Assembly (NCBI GenBank): GCA_965261535.1
Contig: OZ253469.1
Span: forward strand, 2,418,001-2,482,000
Length of the DNA: 64,000 nt
DNA from: VXNE01 sp965261535
Lineage (GTDB): Bacteria > Pseudomonadota > Gammaproteobacteria > Pseudomonadales > Azotimanducaceae
Reading direction: 5' to 3'
Positions 1-8,438 of the stretch are shown here, one piece after another (position 1 is the stretch's first letter; the number at the start of each line of letters is the position of its first letter). The notes beneath the pieces are model-generated. The model did not search any database. It was not told the DNA's origin and was given only the letters and a program-made list of their open reading frames with translations. Both the position numbers and the translations under genes were made by a program.

Positions 1-359
1 GCCCTTTCGCGCACGATGGCGGCGTACGCACCGATGTTGGCTGCGGAAGGCGTTTCCTCCGCGAGTTCGGCAAGGTAGGCGATACCGCCCACGCGGTCGG
101 CGAGTCTGCGGGATTGCAACGCCTCCGCAACGGTCAACACGTCGAGCGGTTGCAGGTCGTTGGCAAGCGCCGCCATGACTTCGAAGATGATCTGGTGGTC
201 CGGACGATAGAAGTCGCGCGGCTTGATCTTGTCAGCGACCGTATCCCAGGCTTCGTTTCGGATCATCAATCCGCCGAGCACGGATTGCTCGGCTTCGATC
301 GAATGTGGGGGGACCTTTAGCTTGGCTGGTGCGGGGGCGTCGCGAGAGGGTTCTGCCAT
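1..359 (-). CDS. dnaB: Replicative DNA helicase DnaB, N-terminal part (cut by window edge)
   Basis: The reverse strand from the ATG at 359 encodes about 119 residues of the DnaB N-terminal domain, including the PPHSIEAEQSVLGG stretch and the PxDFYRPDHQ-like segment (here KPRDFYRPDHQ). This domain forms the helicase collar and contacts DnaG primase. The ATPase domain lies beyond the left edge. DnaB unwinds DNA at the replication fork. The gene lies downstream of rplI, with about 200 bp between them, as in many gammaproteobacteria. A weak promoter-like pair (TTGACG at 411-416, AATCCT at 388-393) precedes it on this strand. The assignment is secure; only the C-terminus is missing. Confidence 0.95.
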   Translation of the reverse strand, partial: MAEPSRDAPAPAKLKVPPHSIEAEQSVLGGLMIRNEAWDTVADKIKPRDFYRPDHQIIFEVMAALANDLQPLDVLTVAEALQSRRLADRVGGIAYLAELAEETPSAANIGAYAAIVRER

Positions 360-560
360 CGGTTGAAAGCCGTTCTAGTGGGCCTTCAGGATTCAGGTTC
401 CGGTATGGGGCGTCAAGGCCGACGTGTCCGAAAGGCGGGTTTGACGGTACCGACGCGATGCGCGGGCACGCGAGTGTCGGAACAACGCTGTGGACAGGCT
501 GTATGCGACCGGTTGAATGCGGCGCCGCCCAGTGAAGCTATTCGCGAAGTACTCGTGAAG

Positions 561-1007
561 CTACTCGGCGACGACGTTGACGCCGACCATCGCAGACACG
601 CCGGCATGGAGCTGGATTTCTACCTCGTGCTCTCCGATGTCGCGGATGGCCCCCTCGGGCAAACTCACTTCCGCTTTCGAAACCTCGTGCCCCTGATCGG
701 TCAGTGCCCGAGCAATCTCCACTGTGCCGACGGAACCGAACAGCTTCCCTTCTTCGCTGGCCCGAACCCTCAAGGTCGTGGAGACGCCTTGCAGGGCGGC
801 GGCGCGCGTTTCGGCGGCGGCGAGCTTCTCGCCGGCTGCCGTTTCCAGTTCGGCGCGGCGCGCTTCGAACGCTTTCCGATTTTCCTTGGTGACGCGCACG
901 GCTTTTCCGGTAGGGATGAGGTAGTTGCGCGCGAAGCCGTTCTTCACCGTGACCTCATCCCCCAGGGTTCCGAGTCTGCCGATGCGTTCGAGCAGGATGA
1001 TATTCAT
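561..1007 (-). CDS. rplI: 50S ribosomal protein bL9
   Basis: The 148-residue product begins MNIILLERIGRLG and has the bL9 pattern: an N-domain with GFARNYLIP at residues 23-31, a long connecting helix and a C-domain ending near EVEIQLHAGVSAMVGVNVVAE. bL9 binds domain V of 23S rRNA at the base of the L1 stalk. An upstream in-frame start is possible, but this ATG matches the family N-terminus and length. It is the last gene of the rpsF-rpsR-rplI operon, 16 bp after rpsR. Confidence 0.96.
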   Translation of the reverse strand: MNIILLERIGRLGTLGDEVTVKNGFARNYLIPTGKAVRVTKENRKAFEARRAELETAAGEKLAAAETRAAALQGVSTTLRVRASEEGKLFGSVGTVEIARALTDQGHEVSKAEVSLPEGAIRDIGEHEVEIQLHAGVSAMVGVNVVAE

Positions 1008-1023
1008 TTGCTGCTTGCCTGCC

Positions 1024-1254
1024 CTACTTGTGCTGATCTGTGTAGGGGACCAGCGCCAGGTATCGGGCGCGTTTGACCGCCGTGGCAAGTTGCCGCTGAT
1101 AGCGCGCACTGGTACCGGTGATCCGGCTCGGTACGATCTTGCCGGTTTCCGTGATGTAGGGCGCGAGAAGATCGAGGTCCTTGTAGTCGATCTCCTTGAT
1201 CCCTTCCGCGGTAAAACGGCAGTAGCGTTTGCGTCGAAAGTTCCTGGGTGGCAT
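1024..1254 (-). CDS. rpsR: 30S ribosomal protein bS18
   Basis: A 76-residue basic protein with the bS18 signature: RRKRYCRFT near the N-terminus, DYKDLDLLAPYITETGKI and then RITGTSARYQRQLATAVKRAR. It binds the platform of the 30S subunit as a heterodimer with bS6. It begins only 3 bp after rpsF ends, so the two partners are very likely translationally coupled. No priB gene lies between rpsF and rpsR, unlike in E. coli. Confidence 0.97.
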   Translation of the reverse strand: MPPRNFRRKRYCRFTAEGIKEIDYKDLDLLAPYITETGKIVPSRITGTSARYQRQLATAVKRARYLALVPYTDQHK

Positions 1255-1257
1255 CGG

Positions 1258-1722
1258 TTACGACTCCGCCTCGGCAGGCTCGGCAGGCTCGTCGGCCCGC
1301 TGGGCTGCGGCTTCAGCTTCCTCCCGGGCGCGGCGCAACGCGCGAGCCTGGGCTTCTTCTTCGCGCCTCCGGTCCCGTTCGCGGTCCTTCTCCTGATCCT
1401 TGAGTTCTTCCTCGTAGATTTTGGATGTTTCCTGGATCGGGTGCTGGCGGCGGATAATGAGGTTGCGAATCACCGCATCGTTAAAACGGAACGCGCTCGT
1501 GAGTTCTTCAAGCGTTTCGGCGTTCACTTCCACGTTCATCAGGACGTAGTGCGCCTTGTGAATCTTCGCAATGGGATAGGCGAGTTGGCGTCGGCCCCAG
1601 TCTTCCACTCGATGTACGGCGCCGCCCCCGCGTTCGATCATCTGGCGGTAGCGTTCCATCATGCCGCGCACCTGTTCGGACTGGTCCGGGTGCACCATGA
1701 AGACTACTTCGTAGTGTCGCAT
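1258..1722 (-). CDS. rpsF: 30S ribosomal protein bS6
   Basis: The 154-residue product starts MRHYEVVFMVHPDQSEQV and has the ferredoxin-like bS6 core with NVEVNAETLEEL near residue 80. After about residue 105 it has a highly charged Glu/Arg-rich tail that is longer than the E. coli tail. The ATG at 1722 was chosen over an in-frame one at 1749 because a strong GGAGGAAT ribosome site precedes it. In E. coli the acidic tail is polyglutamylated by RimK; whether that happens here is unknown. First gene of the rpsF-rpsR-rplI unit. Confidence 0.96.
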   Translation of the reverse strand: MRHYEVVFMVHPDQSEQVRGMMERYRQMIERGGGAVHRVEDWGRRQLAYPIAKIHKAHYVLMNVEVNAETLEELTSAFRFNDAVIRNLIIRRQHPIQETSKIYEEELKDQEKDRERDRRREEEAQARALRRAREEAEAAAQRADEPAEPAEAES

Positions 1723-1790
1723 TTCAATTCCTCCTCTCGGGTTCGCCACCGCGTTCCAAAACGCGTGCGGCGAGGATGGACTAACGGATT

Positions 1791-2531
1791 CTACTTGCGC
1801 GCTCGCACGACTTCAAACAGAAGAATACCTGCCGCCACCGCGACATTCAGGCTGAACACCTCGCCAGCCATCGGAATGCGCACCAGGTGATCGCATTGCG
1901 CCACGGTAAGACGCCGCAGGCCTTTTCCCTCTCCGCCCACCACCACGGCGGCCGGCGTCGGTAGCTCGAGGTCGTGAAGGGATGTCTTCGCGTCCTGATG
2001 CCCGCCAATGATCCACACGCCTTGCTGCTTCATCCAGGCGAGTCTGCGCGAAAGGTTGGTGACGGAGACGACGAAGAGGTGCTCGAAGGCGCCGCTTGAG
2101 GTTCTGACCGCCGCTGCGGTCAGACCGGCGGCATGACGCTTGGGCAGAAGCACGGCATCGACCCCCGCGGCCTCGGCCGCTCTCAGGCATGCACCAAGAT
2201 TGCGAGGATCCTGGACTTGGTCCAGGACGAGAATGAAGGGGCTTTCGAACGTGGGCCAGCGGCGCTCCAGCTCCGCCTCGGAGGCGGGAGCGACAGCGTG
2301 GCATTGCGCGGCCACTCCCTGGTGAGGGCCTTCTGCGACGCGATCAAGCATCCGCCTGTCTACTGACTCGACGCGTATCCCCACCCCCCGGGCCTGGGCG
2401 ATCAATGCGGCGAGCGCGTCCGAACGCCGGCCGGCGGCAACCCACACCCGGCGCACGCGGGCTGGAGCTCCGTCCAGTACGTTGCGCACGGAGTGTGCGC
2501 CGTAGACCCAGTCGCCGGCCGGCTCCTTCAT
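1791..2531 (-). CDS. rlmB: 23S rRNA (guanosine-2'-O-)-methyltransferase RlmB
   Basis: This 246-residue SpoU-class enzyme methylates the ribose of G2251 in 23S rRNA with S-adenosylmethionine. The N-terminal substrate-binding domain opens with YGAHSVRNVL. The trefoil-knot catalytic domain carries LDQVQDPRNLGACLRAAEAAG (motif 1), VVVGGEGKGLRRL (motif 2) and IPMAGEVFSLNVAVAAGILLFE (motif 3), all intact. The start overlaps the rnr stop by 4 bp, matching the rnr-rlmB pair of E. coli, so the two are co-translated. Confidence 0.95.
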   Translation of the reverse strand: MKEPAGDWVYGAHSVRNVLDGAPARVRRVWVAAGRRSDALAALIAQARGVGIRVESVDRRMLDRVAEGPHQGVAAQCHAVAPASEAELERRWPTFESPFILVLDQVQDPRNLGACLRAAEAAGVDAVLLPKRHAAGLTAAAVRTSSGAFEHLFVVSVTNLSRRLAWMKQQGVWIIGGHQDAKTSLHDLELPTPAAVVVGGEGKGLRRLTVAQCDHLVRIPMAGEVFSLNVAVAAGILLFEVVRARK

Positions 2532-4570
2532 CGACCTCGCGCGCCTCGGCGCCGCGCCGGGACAAGGTCGACGCGGCGCGTCTCGACCGAAACATCTTCC
2601 AGCACGACATCGAGTTCGTCGCCGAGGGTGAAGCGTTCGCCCGAGGACTCACCCACCAGCGCCATGGACTCCGGCACAAAGCGATAGTAATCGCGGCCGA
2701 TGTTCGAGACGTGAACCAGTCCCTGGACGAATACATCGGCGAGCCTTACGAACAGCCCGAATTCGGTCACGCCGACAACGACGCCCGAAAATTGTTCTCC
2801 GGTTCGGTCCTTGATGTAGTCGCACTGCAGCCAGTCGGACACCGCGCGGGCGACGTCGTCGGCTCGCCGCTCCGTCATGGAGATGTGTGACCCGGTTTGC
2901 GTGAGCCACTCTGCCGAGGCGGGCGCTCCGCCCGACTTGATCATGCGATGCAAGGTGAGGTCCGCGTAACGCCGGATCGGGGAGGTAAAGTGCGCATACT
3001 GCGGCAGGGCGAGACCGAAGTGACCGACATTGCGCGGATCGTATCGGGCCTGCGGCAGCGACCGGAGTAAAAGGATTTCGAGCAGCCATGCGAGCCGAGA
3101 ACTTTGCCTAAGCGCGCGGGCCATGATGGCGCGCAAGCCCGCGGGCGTCGTATCTCCCGCCGCGAGCCGGATGCCCGCGAATGCCAGGGCGGTGACGAGC
3201 TGGTCCAACTTCTCCGCGTGCGGCGCTTCGTGAACACGATAGAGCGGTTGATCAACGTGCCTCGCCGCGCACACGTTCGCCGCGATCATCGCCTCTTCGA
3301 TCATCCCGTGCGCCGCGTTGCGCTCGGCCAACGCTACGGACGTGACGCGGCCGTCCTTGAGGACAAGTTGTGTTTCTCGGCTGTCGAATTCAAGCGTGCC
3401 CCGCTCCGCGCGTCGTGCTTGTAACGCTGCGTACACCTCGAACAACGCGGCTAGCCGAGGGGGCTTCGCCGCCGCTTCCGCGTACGTCAGTCTGGCGTGT
3501 GATCGAATGACGGCCTCATAGAATTCGTGGGACGACACGTTTCCCGCCGCCGATATCCGCATGTCGCAGACCAGAGCAAGGCGTCTTTCGTCCGGCACCA
3601 GCGAGCAGATACCGTTGGAAAGAGACTCCGGCAGCATCGGGATGACGCGGTCCGGCAAGTAGACGGAATTACCGCGCCGTTGCGCTTCGATGTCGAGTGG
3701 GGAACCGGGCTCTACGTAATGCGCGACATCGGCGATCGCCACTACCAGTCGCCAGCCCCCCTTACGCTGCCGCTCCGCATATACGGCATCATCGAAGTCG
3801 CGCGCGTCCGGGCCGTCGATGGTGACGAGCGGCAGCGCGGTGAGATCGCGGCGATCGATCGTATCGCTTGCGGTCACGCTCCGCGGCGCGCGGATATCGA
3901 GCCCATCCGGCCAGTCGACGGGTACGCGGTAACTGCGAAGCAAGGCCCCGGCCGCGCGATCGGCTTCGTTTCTTGCGCGCAACACGGAGAGGATGCGGCC
4001 GCTGTAACGCCCTCGGTCCTGCCACAACAACGTCACTTCAACGATGTCGCCGTCGCGCGCGCGCTGGTCGTCGTCCTCGATTTCGATACGACCCTTCACC
4101 GCCGGGTCGAGGGACTCGATGAAGCGGTGCCGATGATCCTCCACGACAAACCCGATCAGAGGTTCGGACGACGGCTCGACCACGCGCAGAGCGCCGTCGC
4201 GTTGCCCGCGCCAACCGCGTTGTGAGCTGGTCGCGAGTTCGACGCGGTCGCCGTGACGGACATTCGATCCACGCGGCAACTCGGTGCCGGAACCTTCGAC
4301 GACCAGCTTGCCGAAGGATTCCACGACTTTCACCACTTCGGGTGCGTCGACCAGCGCGTAACCTCCATCTGCCGTCCGCGCGACCTCGCCCAAGTGCTCG
4401 AGTCCCCGCAACAGGCGCCGTAGCCGATGCGTGCCGGCGCCCTTCGAGAGGCGGAAGTGCCGCACCAGATCGTCCCACTGGGGAGAGTCGAGAGATTTCA
4501 GGGCGTCACGGACAGCGCTCGCGACCAATTGCGTTTCGCGTATACCCCTGCTTTGCCTACGACGTCCCAA
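2528..4570 (-). CDS. rnr: Ribonuclease R
   Basis: The 680-residue exoribonuclease degrades structured RNA 3'-5' and helps rRNA quality control. The order is an N-terminal winged-helix region, cold-shock-like OB domains, the RNB catalytic domain with the Asp cluster in GPDARDFDDAV, and a C-terminal S1 domain around GVVVGVTEFGLFVRLADVFVQGLVHV. It is shorter than E. coli RNase R (813 aa), mainly because the lysine-rich tail is missing. The likely start is TTG at 4570, preceded at 8 bp by AAGGAG. The 5' end faces the tRNA-Leu promoter. rlmB follows with a 4-bp overlap. Confidence 0.95.
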   Translation of the reverse strand: MGRRRQSRGIRETQLVASAVRDALKSLDSPQWDDLVRHFRLSKGAGTHRLRRLLRGLEHLGEVARTADGGYALVDAPEVVKVVESFGKLVVEGSGTELPRGSNVRHGDRVELATSSQRGWRGQRDGALRVVEPSSEPLIGFVVEDHRHRFIESLDPAVKGRIEIEDDDQRARDGDIVEVTLLWQDRGRYSGRILSVLRARNEADRAAGALLRSYRVPVDWPDGLDIRAPRSVTASDTIDRRDLTALPLVTIDGPDARDFDDAVYAERQRKGGWRLVVAIADVAHYVEPGSPLDIEAQRRGNSVYLPDRVIPMLPESLSNGICSLVPDERRLALVCDMRISAAGNVSSHEFYEAVIRSHARLTYAEAAAKPPRLAALFEVYAALQARRAERGTLEFDSRETQLVLKDGRVTSVALAERNAAHGMIEEAMIAANVCAARHVDQPLYRVHEAPHAEKLDQLVTALAFAGIRLAAGDTTPAGLRAIMARALRQSSRLAWLLEILLLRSLPQARYDPRNVGHFGLALPQYAHFTSPIRRYADLTLHRMIKSGGAPASAEWLTQTGSHISMTERRADDVARAVSDWLQCDYIKDRTGEQFSGVVVGVTEFGLFVRLADVFVQGLVHVSNIGRDYYRFVPESMALVGESSGERFTLGDELDVVLEDVSVETRRVDLVPARRRGARGR

Positions 4571-4571
4571 A

Positions 4572-4601
4572 TTGACAACTCCTTGAGCCGATGGGTACAG
4601 T
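4572..4601 (+). promoter_or_regulatory. Sigma70-type promoter for tRNA-Leu
   Basis: A consensus -35 box TTGACA (4572-4577) is followed after 18 bp by TACAGT (4596-4601). The predicted start point near 4608 gives a leader of about 55 nt before the mature tRNA. The box lies immediately outside the divergent rnr start. Inferred from sequence alone. Confidence 0.6.
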
Positions 4602-4662
4602 GCGCGCCCCGTTTCCAGCTCCGGGCGCGATCAACCGCTCGGCGCGAATGGGCCGCTTCTTC

Positions 4663-4749
4663 GCCGAGGTGGTGAAATTGGTAGACACGCTAGCTTCAGG
4701 TGCTAGTGGGGGTAACCCCGTGGAGGTTCAAGTCCTCTCCTCGGCACCA
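4663..4749 (+). tRNA. tRNA-Leu (anticodon CAG)
   Basis: The 87-nt cloverleaf has acceptor halves GCCGAGG and CCTCGGC, a D-loop region with GGTAGAC, the anticodon stem-loop CTAGC-TTCAGGT-GCTAG giving anticodon CAG, a long class II variable arm (TGGGGGTAACCCCGT), the T-arm GGTTCAAGTCC and an encoded CCA end. It reads CUG codons, abundant in this GC-rich genome. Confidence 0.97.
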
Positions 4750-4809
4750 CACGACTTCCCCAGGCCGGACGGCCACGCCTTGCTTTCAGGTGGGCGATAA
4801 CTGTCGTGA

Positions 4810-5784
4810 TCAGGGGATCGGCAGGTAGCCGCGATCGACGCCCTTGGTAAGCACAGCCACCGCGTTGTGTGGGTGCAGGCTTTCGTGGTGTTCGACGCGC
4901 ACCCAGTAGTCGACGAGCCGCGGCTCACGCTGGAGCGCGGTTTTGACCCGTCGCGCCGCATCCTCGCAGAACATGAGATTGGAGGCGTTCAACCGCGCGA
5001 ACTCCTGCTCATCCTCGCGTTTGACTGCGGTCTGCACCGGCGTCTGGACAGCTTCCTCGACGGCGTCGATCAACTCGGTGATTGGGAAGCTTTCCAACCT
5101 GTGGTCGAACTTGACCAGCACCCGCGCGATGCTGCGTTGCGCATGCGGCGTTGCCACGAAGGCTTCTTCGGAGCCTAGCCATGCTTTGACCGTTGCGGCA
5201 TCTACTTCTCCGGTGCTGCCGAAGTCTTGATCAAACTGTTGTTGAACGAGTTGCCGCGAGAGCGCGGCGGAGCATGGACAGGTGCTGGAATAGTGCACGC
5301 CAACCGCCAGCTCCAAATGGGTTTCGCCATCGATATGTGTGCCCTTGATGGACACGGGATAGGCGTTCCAACCGGAATTCTCCGTCACGAGCGCCTGACG
5401 GCGCAGGTAGTAGTCGAAGTCGAACTGGACGAAGGCGCGGCCGGACAGACCCCTGTGCGATTCGAGCAGCGATGCCAGCAGGAGCTTCAATCCGGCAACG
5501 CTCAAGGGCCGCGTTTCCGAGTGCTCGTCGAGAATCAGGTACAGGCGGGACATATGGATGCCCTTTGCCTGCGGGTCGGCCAAATCGACGTAGATCTGCA
5601 CCCTCGCCTGCACTTCCCGCACCTTGCCGCCATCGCGAATGCGCAAGGGTTGGTGTACCTCGCTCATGCCAACCCAGTCGAGGGTTTCCTCGGGGTTGCG
5701 CAGTTCCCGGCTGGCAATGTCGGGCATGTCCGTGACCAGCACGAGCCCGGGTGTGTTCTTTGCCGCCTGTTCCATCTTCCTCAT
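4810..5784 (-). CDS. folE2: GTP cyclohydrolase FolE2 (type IB)
   Basis: The 324-residue protein belongs to the FolE2/MptA family, which opens GTP to dihydroneopterin triphosphate, the first step to folate (and queuosine). The family replaces Zn-dependent FolE under Zn limitation. Diagnostic segments are DMPDIASRE near the N-terminus, KGIHMSRL around residue 75 and STCPCSAALSR with the metal-ligand Cys at about 169. A second ATG (MEQAAKN) three codons in is an alternative start. It follows tRNA-Leu tail-to-tail. No Zur box or second folE is visible in the window. Confidence 0.93.
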   Translation of the reverse strand: MRKMEQAAKNTPGLVLVTDMPDIASRELRNPEETLDWVGMSEVHQPLRIRDGGKVREVQARVQIYVDLADPQAKGIHMSRLYLILDEHSETRPLSVAGLKLLLASLLESHRGLSGRAFVQFDFDYYLRRQALVTENSGWNAYPVSIKGTHIDGETHLELAVGVHYSSTCPCSAALSRQLVQQQFDQDFGSTGEVDAATVKAWLGSEEAFVATPHAQRSIARVLVKFDHRLESFPITELIDAVEEAVQTPVQTAVKREDEQEFARLNASNLMFCEDAARRVKTALQREPRLVDYWVRVEHHESLHPHNAVAVLTKGVDRGYLPIP

Positions 5785-5898
5785 CGATTGTCGTCGCGTA
5801 CTTGAGCGATTCGCCTACGGTTTTGCGTCCATTTGTCGCCTGACCTCGCCTGATTCTATGCGAAACGCGACCAAACTTCCCCGCTGCCCCAGGACTCC

Positions 5899-6093
5899 CT
5901 ATTTGGCCATCGAGGCGCGTTCCTCGTCTGTCAGCACCCGCGCCTCGCTTTCGAGCATTACCGGGATGCCGTCGCGAACTGGATACCCGAGACCGCTCTG
6001 CCGACACCATAGTTCCTTCAGCTCGCGCCGGTAGACGAGGGGGCCGCGGCTGACCGGACAGACCAGGATTTCCAATAGCCTGGAATCAATCAT
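5899..6093 (-). CDS. Trm112 family small protein (YcaR-like)
   Basis: A 64-residue protein starting MIDSRLLEILVCPVSRGPLVY and containing GYPVRDGIPVMLESEARVL, the hallmark of the UPF0434/Trm112 family. Bacterial members are often encoded near kdsB or lpxK and their exact role is unsettled; eukaryotic Trm112 activates methyltransferases. Of the zinc-ribbon cysteines only two (CPVS, LWC) remain, so metal binding is doubtful. Its ATG overlaps the purA stop (ATGA), so it is probably co-translated with purA. Confidence 0.85.
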   Translation of the reverse strand: MIDSRLLEILVCPVSRGPLVYRRELKELWCRQSGLGYPVRDGIPVMLESEARVLTDEERASMAK

Positions 6094-7373
6094 GGCGCGA
6101 AGGGGTCCTTCAGAATGATGGTGTCCTCTCGTTCCGGCCCGGTGGAAACGATGTCGATCGGCGTCCCGACGGCCGTCGCGATGCGGCGCAGGTAAGCGCG
6201 GGCATTGTCTGGCAGCGCATCGTAAGTGCGAACGCCCAATGTCGATGCGTTCCAACCCGGGAGCTCCTCATACACGGGTTTGACGTGCTGATACGACTCG
6301 GTGCCGAAACCCCCGCAGCCGCCGTCTTCGTAGCCGATGCACAACTGGATGCTCTCGAGGTTGTCCAGGACGTTGAGTTTGGTCATGCACAGGCCGGAAA
6401 TGCTGTTGCTTTGCGCGACGTGCCGCATCGCCACTGCGTCGAACCAGCCGCAACGGCGAGGTCGGCCGGTGGTGGCACCGAATTCGTGGCCCTTTTCGGC
6501 GAGCCACTCGCCGGTTTCGTCGAACAGTTCCGTCGGGAACGGTCCGGAACCCACCCGGGTGCAATACGCCTTTGCGATGCCGAGGACATAGTCGAGATGC
6601 CGAGGGCCGAACCCGCTTCCTGTGGCGGCGCCGCCAGCCGTGGTGTTCGAAGAGGTGACGAATGGATAGGTGCCGAGGTCGATATCGAGCAACGCGCCCT
6701 GAGCGCCCTCGAATACGATATTGGCGCCGGACTCCCGCAGGGAATGCAGAATCGAACCCACATCGCCGACAAACGGGCGTATCGCTTCGGCGAGTCGCTG
6801 TGCGCGGCCGAGCGTCTCGTCGAAGTCCACGGGCGCAACGCGATGGTACTTCTCCAGCACGAAGTTGTGGTACTCCATGACTTCGGCGAGTTGGTGTGCG
6901 AACTGTTGCGGATGAAACAGTTCGCCGAGGCGCAGTCCGCGCCGCGCCGACCTGTCCTCGTAGGCGGGGCCGATGCCGCGACCGGTGGTGCCGATCTTGC
7001 GATTGCCCAGGGCGTTTTCGCGCGCGGCATCCAGGGCGACGTGATAGGGCATGATCAACGGACACGCCGGCGAGATGCGCAGGCGGCCGCGGACATCGAC
7101 TCCCTTCGCCTCGAGTCCCTGAACTTCCTCCAGCAACGCGTCCGGCGACACCGCTACGCCGTTGCCGATCAGGCATTGCACGTTCGGTCGCAGGATGCCG
7201 GAAGGCACGAGGTGCAGGACGGTTTTTTCGCCGTCGATAAGGAGTGTATGTCCGGCATTGTGTCCGCCCTGAAAACGCACTGCCGCCGCCGCCTGCTCCG
7301 TCAGGCGGTCCACTATCTTGCCCTTGCCCTCGTCACCCCACTGGGCGCCGAGCACGACGATACTGCGTCCCAC
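6090..7373 (-). CDS. purA: Adenylosuccinate synthetase
   Basis: The 427-residue enzyme joins IMP and aspartate using GTP, the first committed step to AMP. The N-terminal P-loop-like GDEGKGK motif follows IVVLGAQW; later come GHNAGHTL, GTTGRGIGP (IMP binding) and the C-terminal GTP-binding STGPERED. The start is GTG at 7373, which matches the family N-terminus; the upstream ATG at 7463 would add 30 unrelated residues. It follows hflC in the classic hfq-hflXKC-purA order. Confidence 0.96.
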   Translation of the reverse strand: MGRSIVVLGAQWGDEGKGKIVDRLTEQAAAAVRFQGGHNAGHTLLIDGEKTVLHLVPSGILRPNVQCLIGNGVAVSPDALLEEVQGLEAKGVDVRGRLRISPACPLIMPYHVALDAARENALGNRKIGTTGRGIGPAYEDRSARRGLRLGELFHPQQFAHQLAEVMEYHNFVLEKYHRVAPVDFDETLGRAQRLAEAIRPFVGDVGSILHSLRESGANIVFEGAQGALLDIDLGTYPFVTSSNTTAGGAATGSGFGPRHLDYVLGIAKAYCTRVGSGPFPTELFDETGEWLAEKGHEFGATTGRPRRCGWFDAVAMRHVAQSNSISGLCMTKLNVLDNLESIQLCIGYEDGGCGGFGTESYQHVKPVYEELPGWNASTLGVRTYDALPDNARAYLRRIATAVGTPIDIVSTGPEREDTIILKDPFAP

Positions 7374-7473
7374 TCCAGTCTCTCTCAAGGTTAACCGCGC
7401 GTGTCGCGCGGCCGAATGGGGCGTTCCAGACCCCGCGCGCGTGTTGCCCCCGCCCAAGCCCATCTATCATTCC

Positions 7474-7505
7474 GTCGATCTTGCCGCTAGAACGGCAAGA
7501 TCGAC
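7474..7505 (-). terminator. Strong hairpin between hflC and purA
   Basis: A perfect 13-bp inverted repeat (7474-7486 with 7493-7505, GTCGATCTTGCCG arm) with a 6-nt loop begins 6 bp after the hflC stop. There is no T-run, so it may be a factor-dependent terminator, an attenuator or an mRNA-processing or stability element separating hflKC from purA. Confidence 0.5.
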
Positions 7506-7511
7506 AGGCTG

Positions 7512-8390
7512 CTAGCCGCCGTCTCCGGTCTTCAGGTACTTGAAGAAGTCGCTGTTGGGATCCAGGATCAGCATGTCGCCCTTGTGGCTGAATACAGCGA
7601 CATAGGCGTTGATGCTCCGGTAGAACTCGTAAAACTCCGGATCGTCGCCGTAGGCTGCGGCGTAGGTGGCGGCCGCGCCGGCGTCGCCGTCGCCGCGCAA
7701 CAGCTCGGCTTCGCGGTACGCCTCGGCACCGACGACGACGACCTGGCGGTCGGCGTCGGCGCGAATGCCGAGGTCGAGTTCGCGACCGGTCGCGCGGTGC
7801 TGCTGCGCCTCGATCTCGCGTTCTGAATTCATGCGCTCGTAGACAGCGGAGGAGACTTCCGGCGGGAGGTCTATCTGCTTGACGCGCACGTCTATCACTT
7901 CTACGCCGACTTCGCGGCGCATCTCGATATTCAACTGCTGCGTCAAATCCGCCATCAGTTGATCCCGTTCTCCCGAAATGACCTCGTGCATGTCCCGGCG
8001 GCTGATCTCATTGCGCAAGCCTTCGTTCACGCGCTGTGACAACAGGGTCCGCGCGCGCTCCTCGTCACCGCCCGACGTCGTCTCGTAGAAAGTCTGGACG
8101 TCGCCTATCCGCCATTTGACGAAAGAGTCCACCATGAGCGGTTTCTTTTCCAGCGTGAAATAGCGTTGGGCTGGCGAGTCCAGCGTCTGGATGCGGCCGT
8201 CGAACTTCTTGGCGTCATCGGCGATGGGCAGCTTCCAGTGCAGCCCCGGCCCCAGATCGATCTTTGTTACCGCGCCGAAGCGAAGCACCAGGGCGCGTTC
8301 GGTCTCATGTACGGTGAAGAGGCCGTCGGCGATCAGCAGCATGATCAGCACGACGACGACGGCTATAACAATGTTGCGGATGGACATCAT
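7512..8390 (-). CDS. hflC: HflC, protease modulator (SPFH/prohibitin family)
   Basis: The 292-residue protein has one N-terminal membrane segment (residues 4-23) followed by the SPFH domain with ALVLRFGAV near residue 34. With HflK it forms a large periplasm-facing cage around FtsH and moderates its proteolysis. The next-to-last stretch NAYVAVFSHKGDMLILDPNSDFFKYL is typical. The start is one of two adjacent ATGs. It directly follows hflK with a 48-bp gap. Confidence 0.95.
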   Translation of the reverse strand: MMSIRNIVIAVVVVLIMLLIADGLFTVHETERALVLRFGAVTKIDLGPGLHWKLPIADDAKKFDGRIQTLDSPAQRYFTLEKKPLMVDSFVKWRIGDVQTFYETTSGGDEERARTLLSQRVNEGLRNEISRRDMHEVISGERDQLMADLTQQLNIEMRREVGVEVIDVRVKQIDLPPEVSSAVYERMNSEREIEAQQHRATGRELDLGIRADADRQVVVVGAEAYREAELLRGDGDAGAAATYAAAYGDDPEFYEFYRSINAYVAVFSHKGDMLILDPNSDFFKYLKTGDGG

Positions 8391-8438
8391 CGCTCGGTCC
8401 TCTTGATGCTTGGCTTCATTTCTCTTTCTCCCAACTCG

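Noticed and set aside
363..1890. Long plus-strand frames over rplI, rpsR and rpsF (363-1076, 925-1890)
   Set aside because: They are shadows of the ribosomal protein genes on the other strand; GC-rich coding DNA often leaves open frames in the complementary strand.
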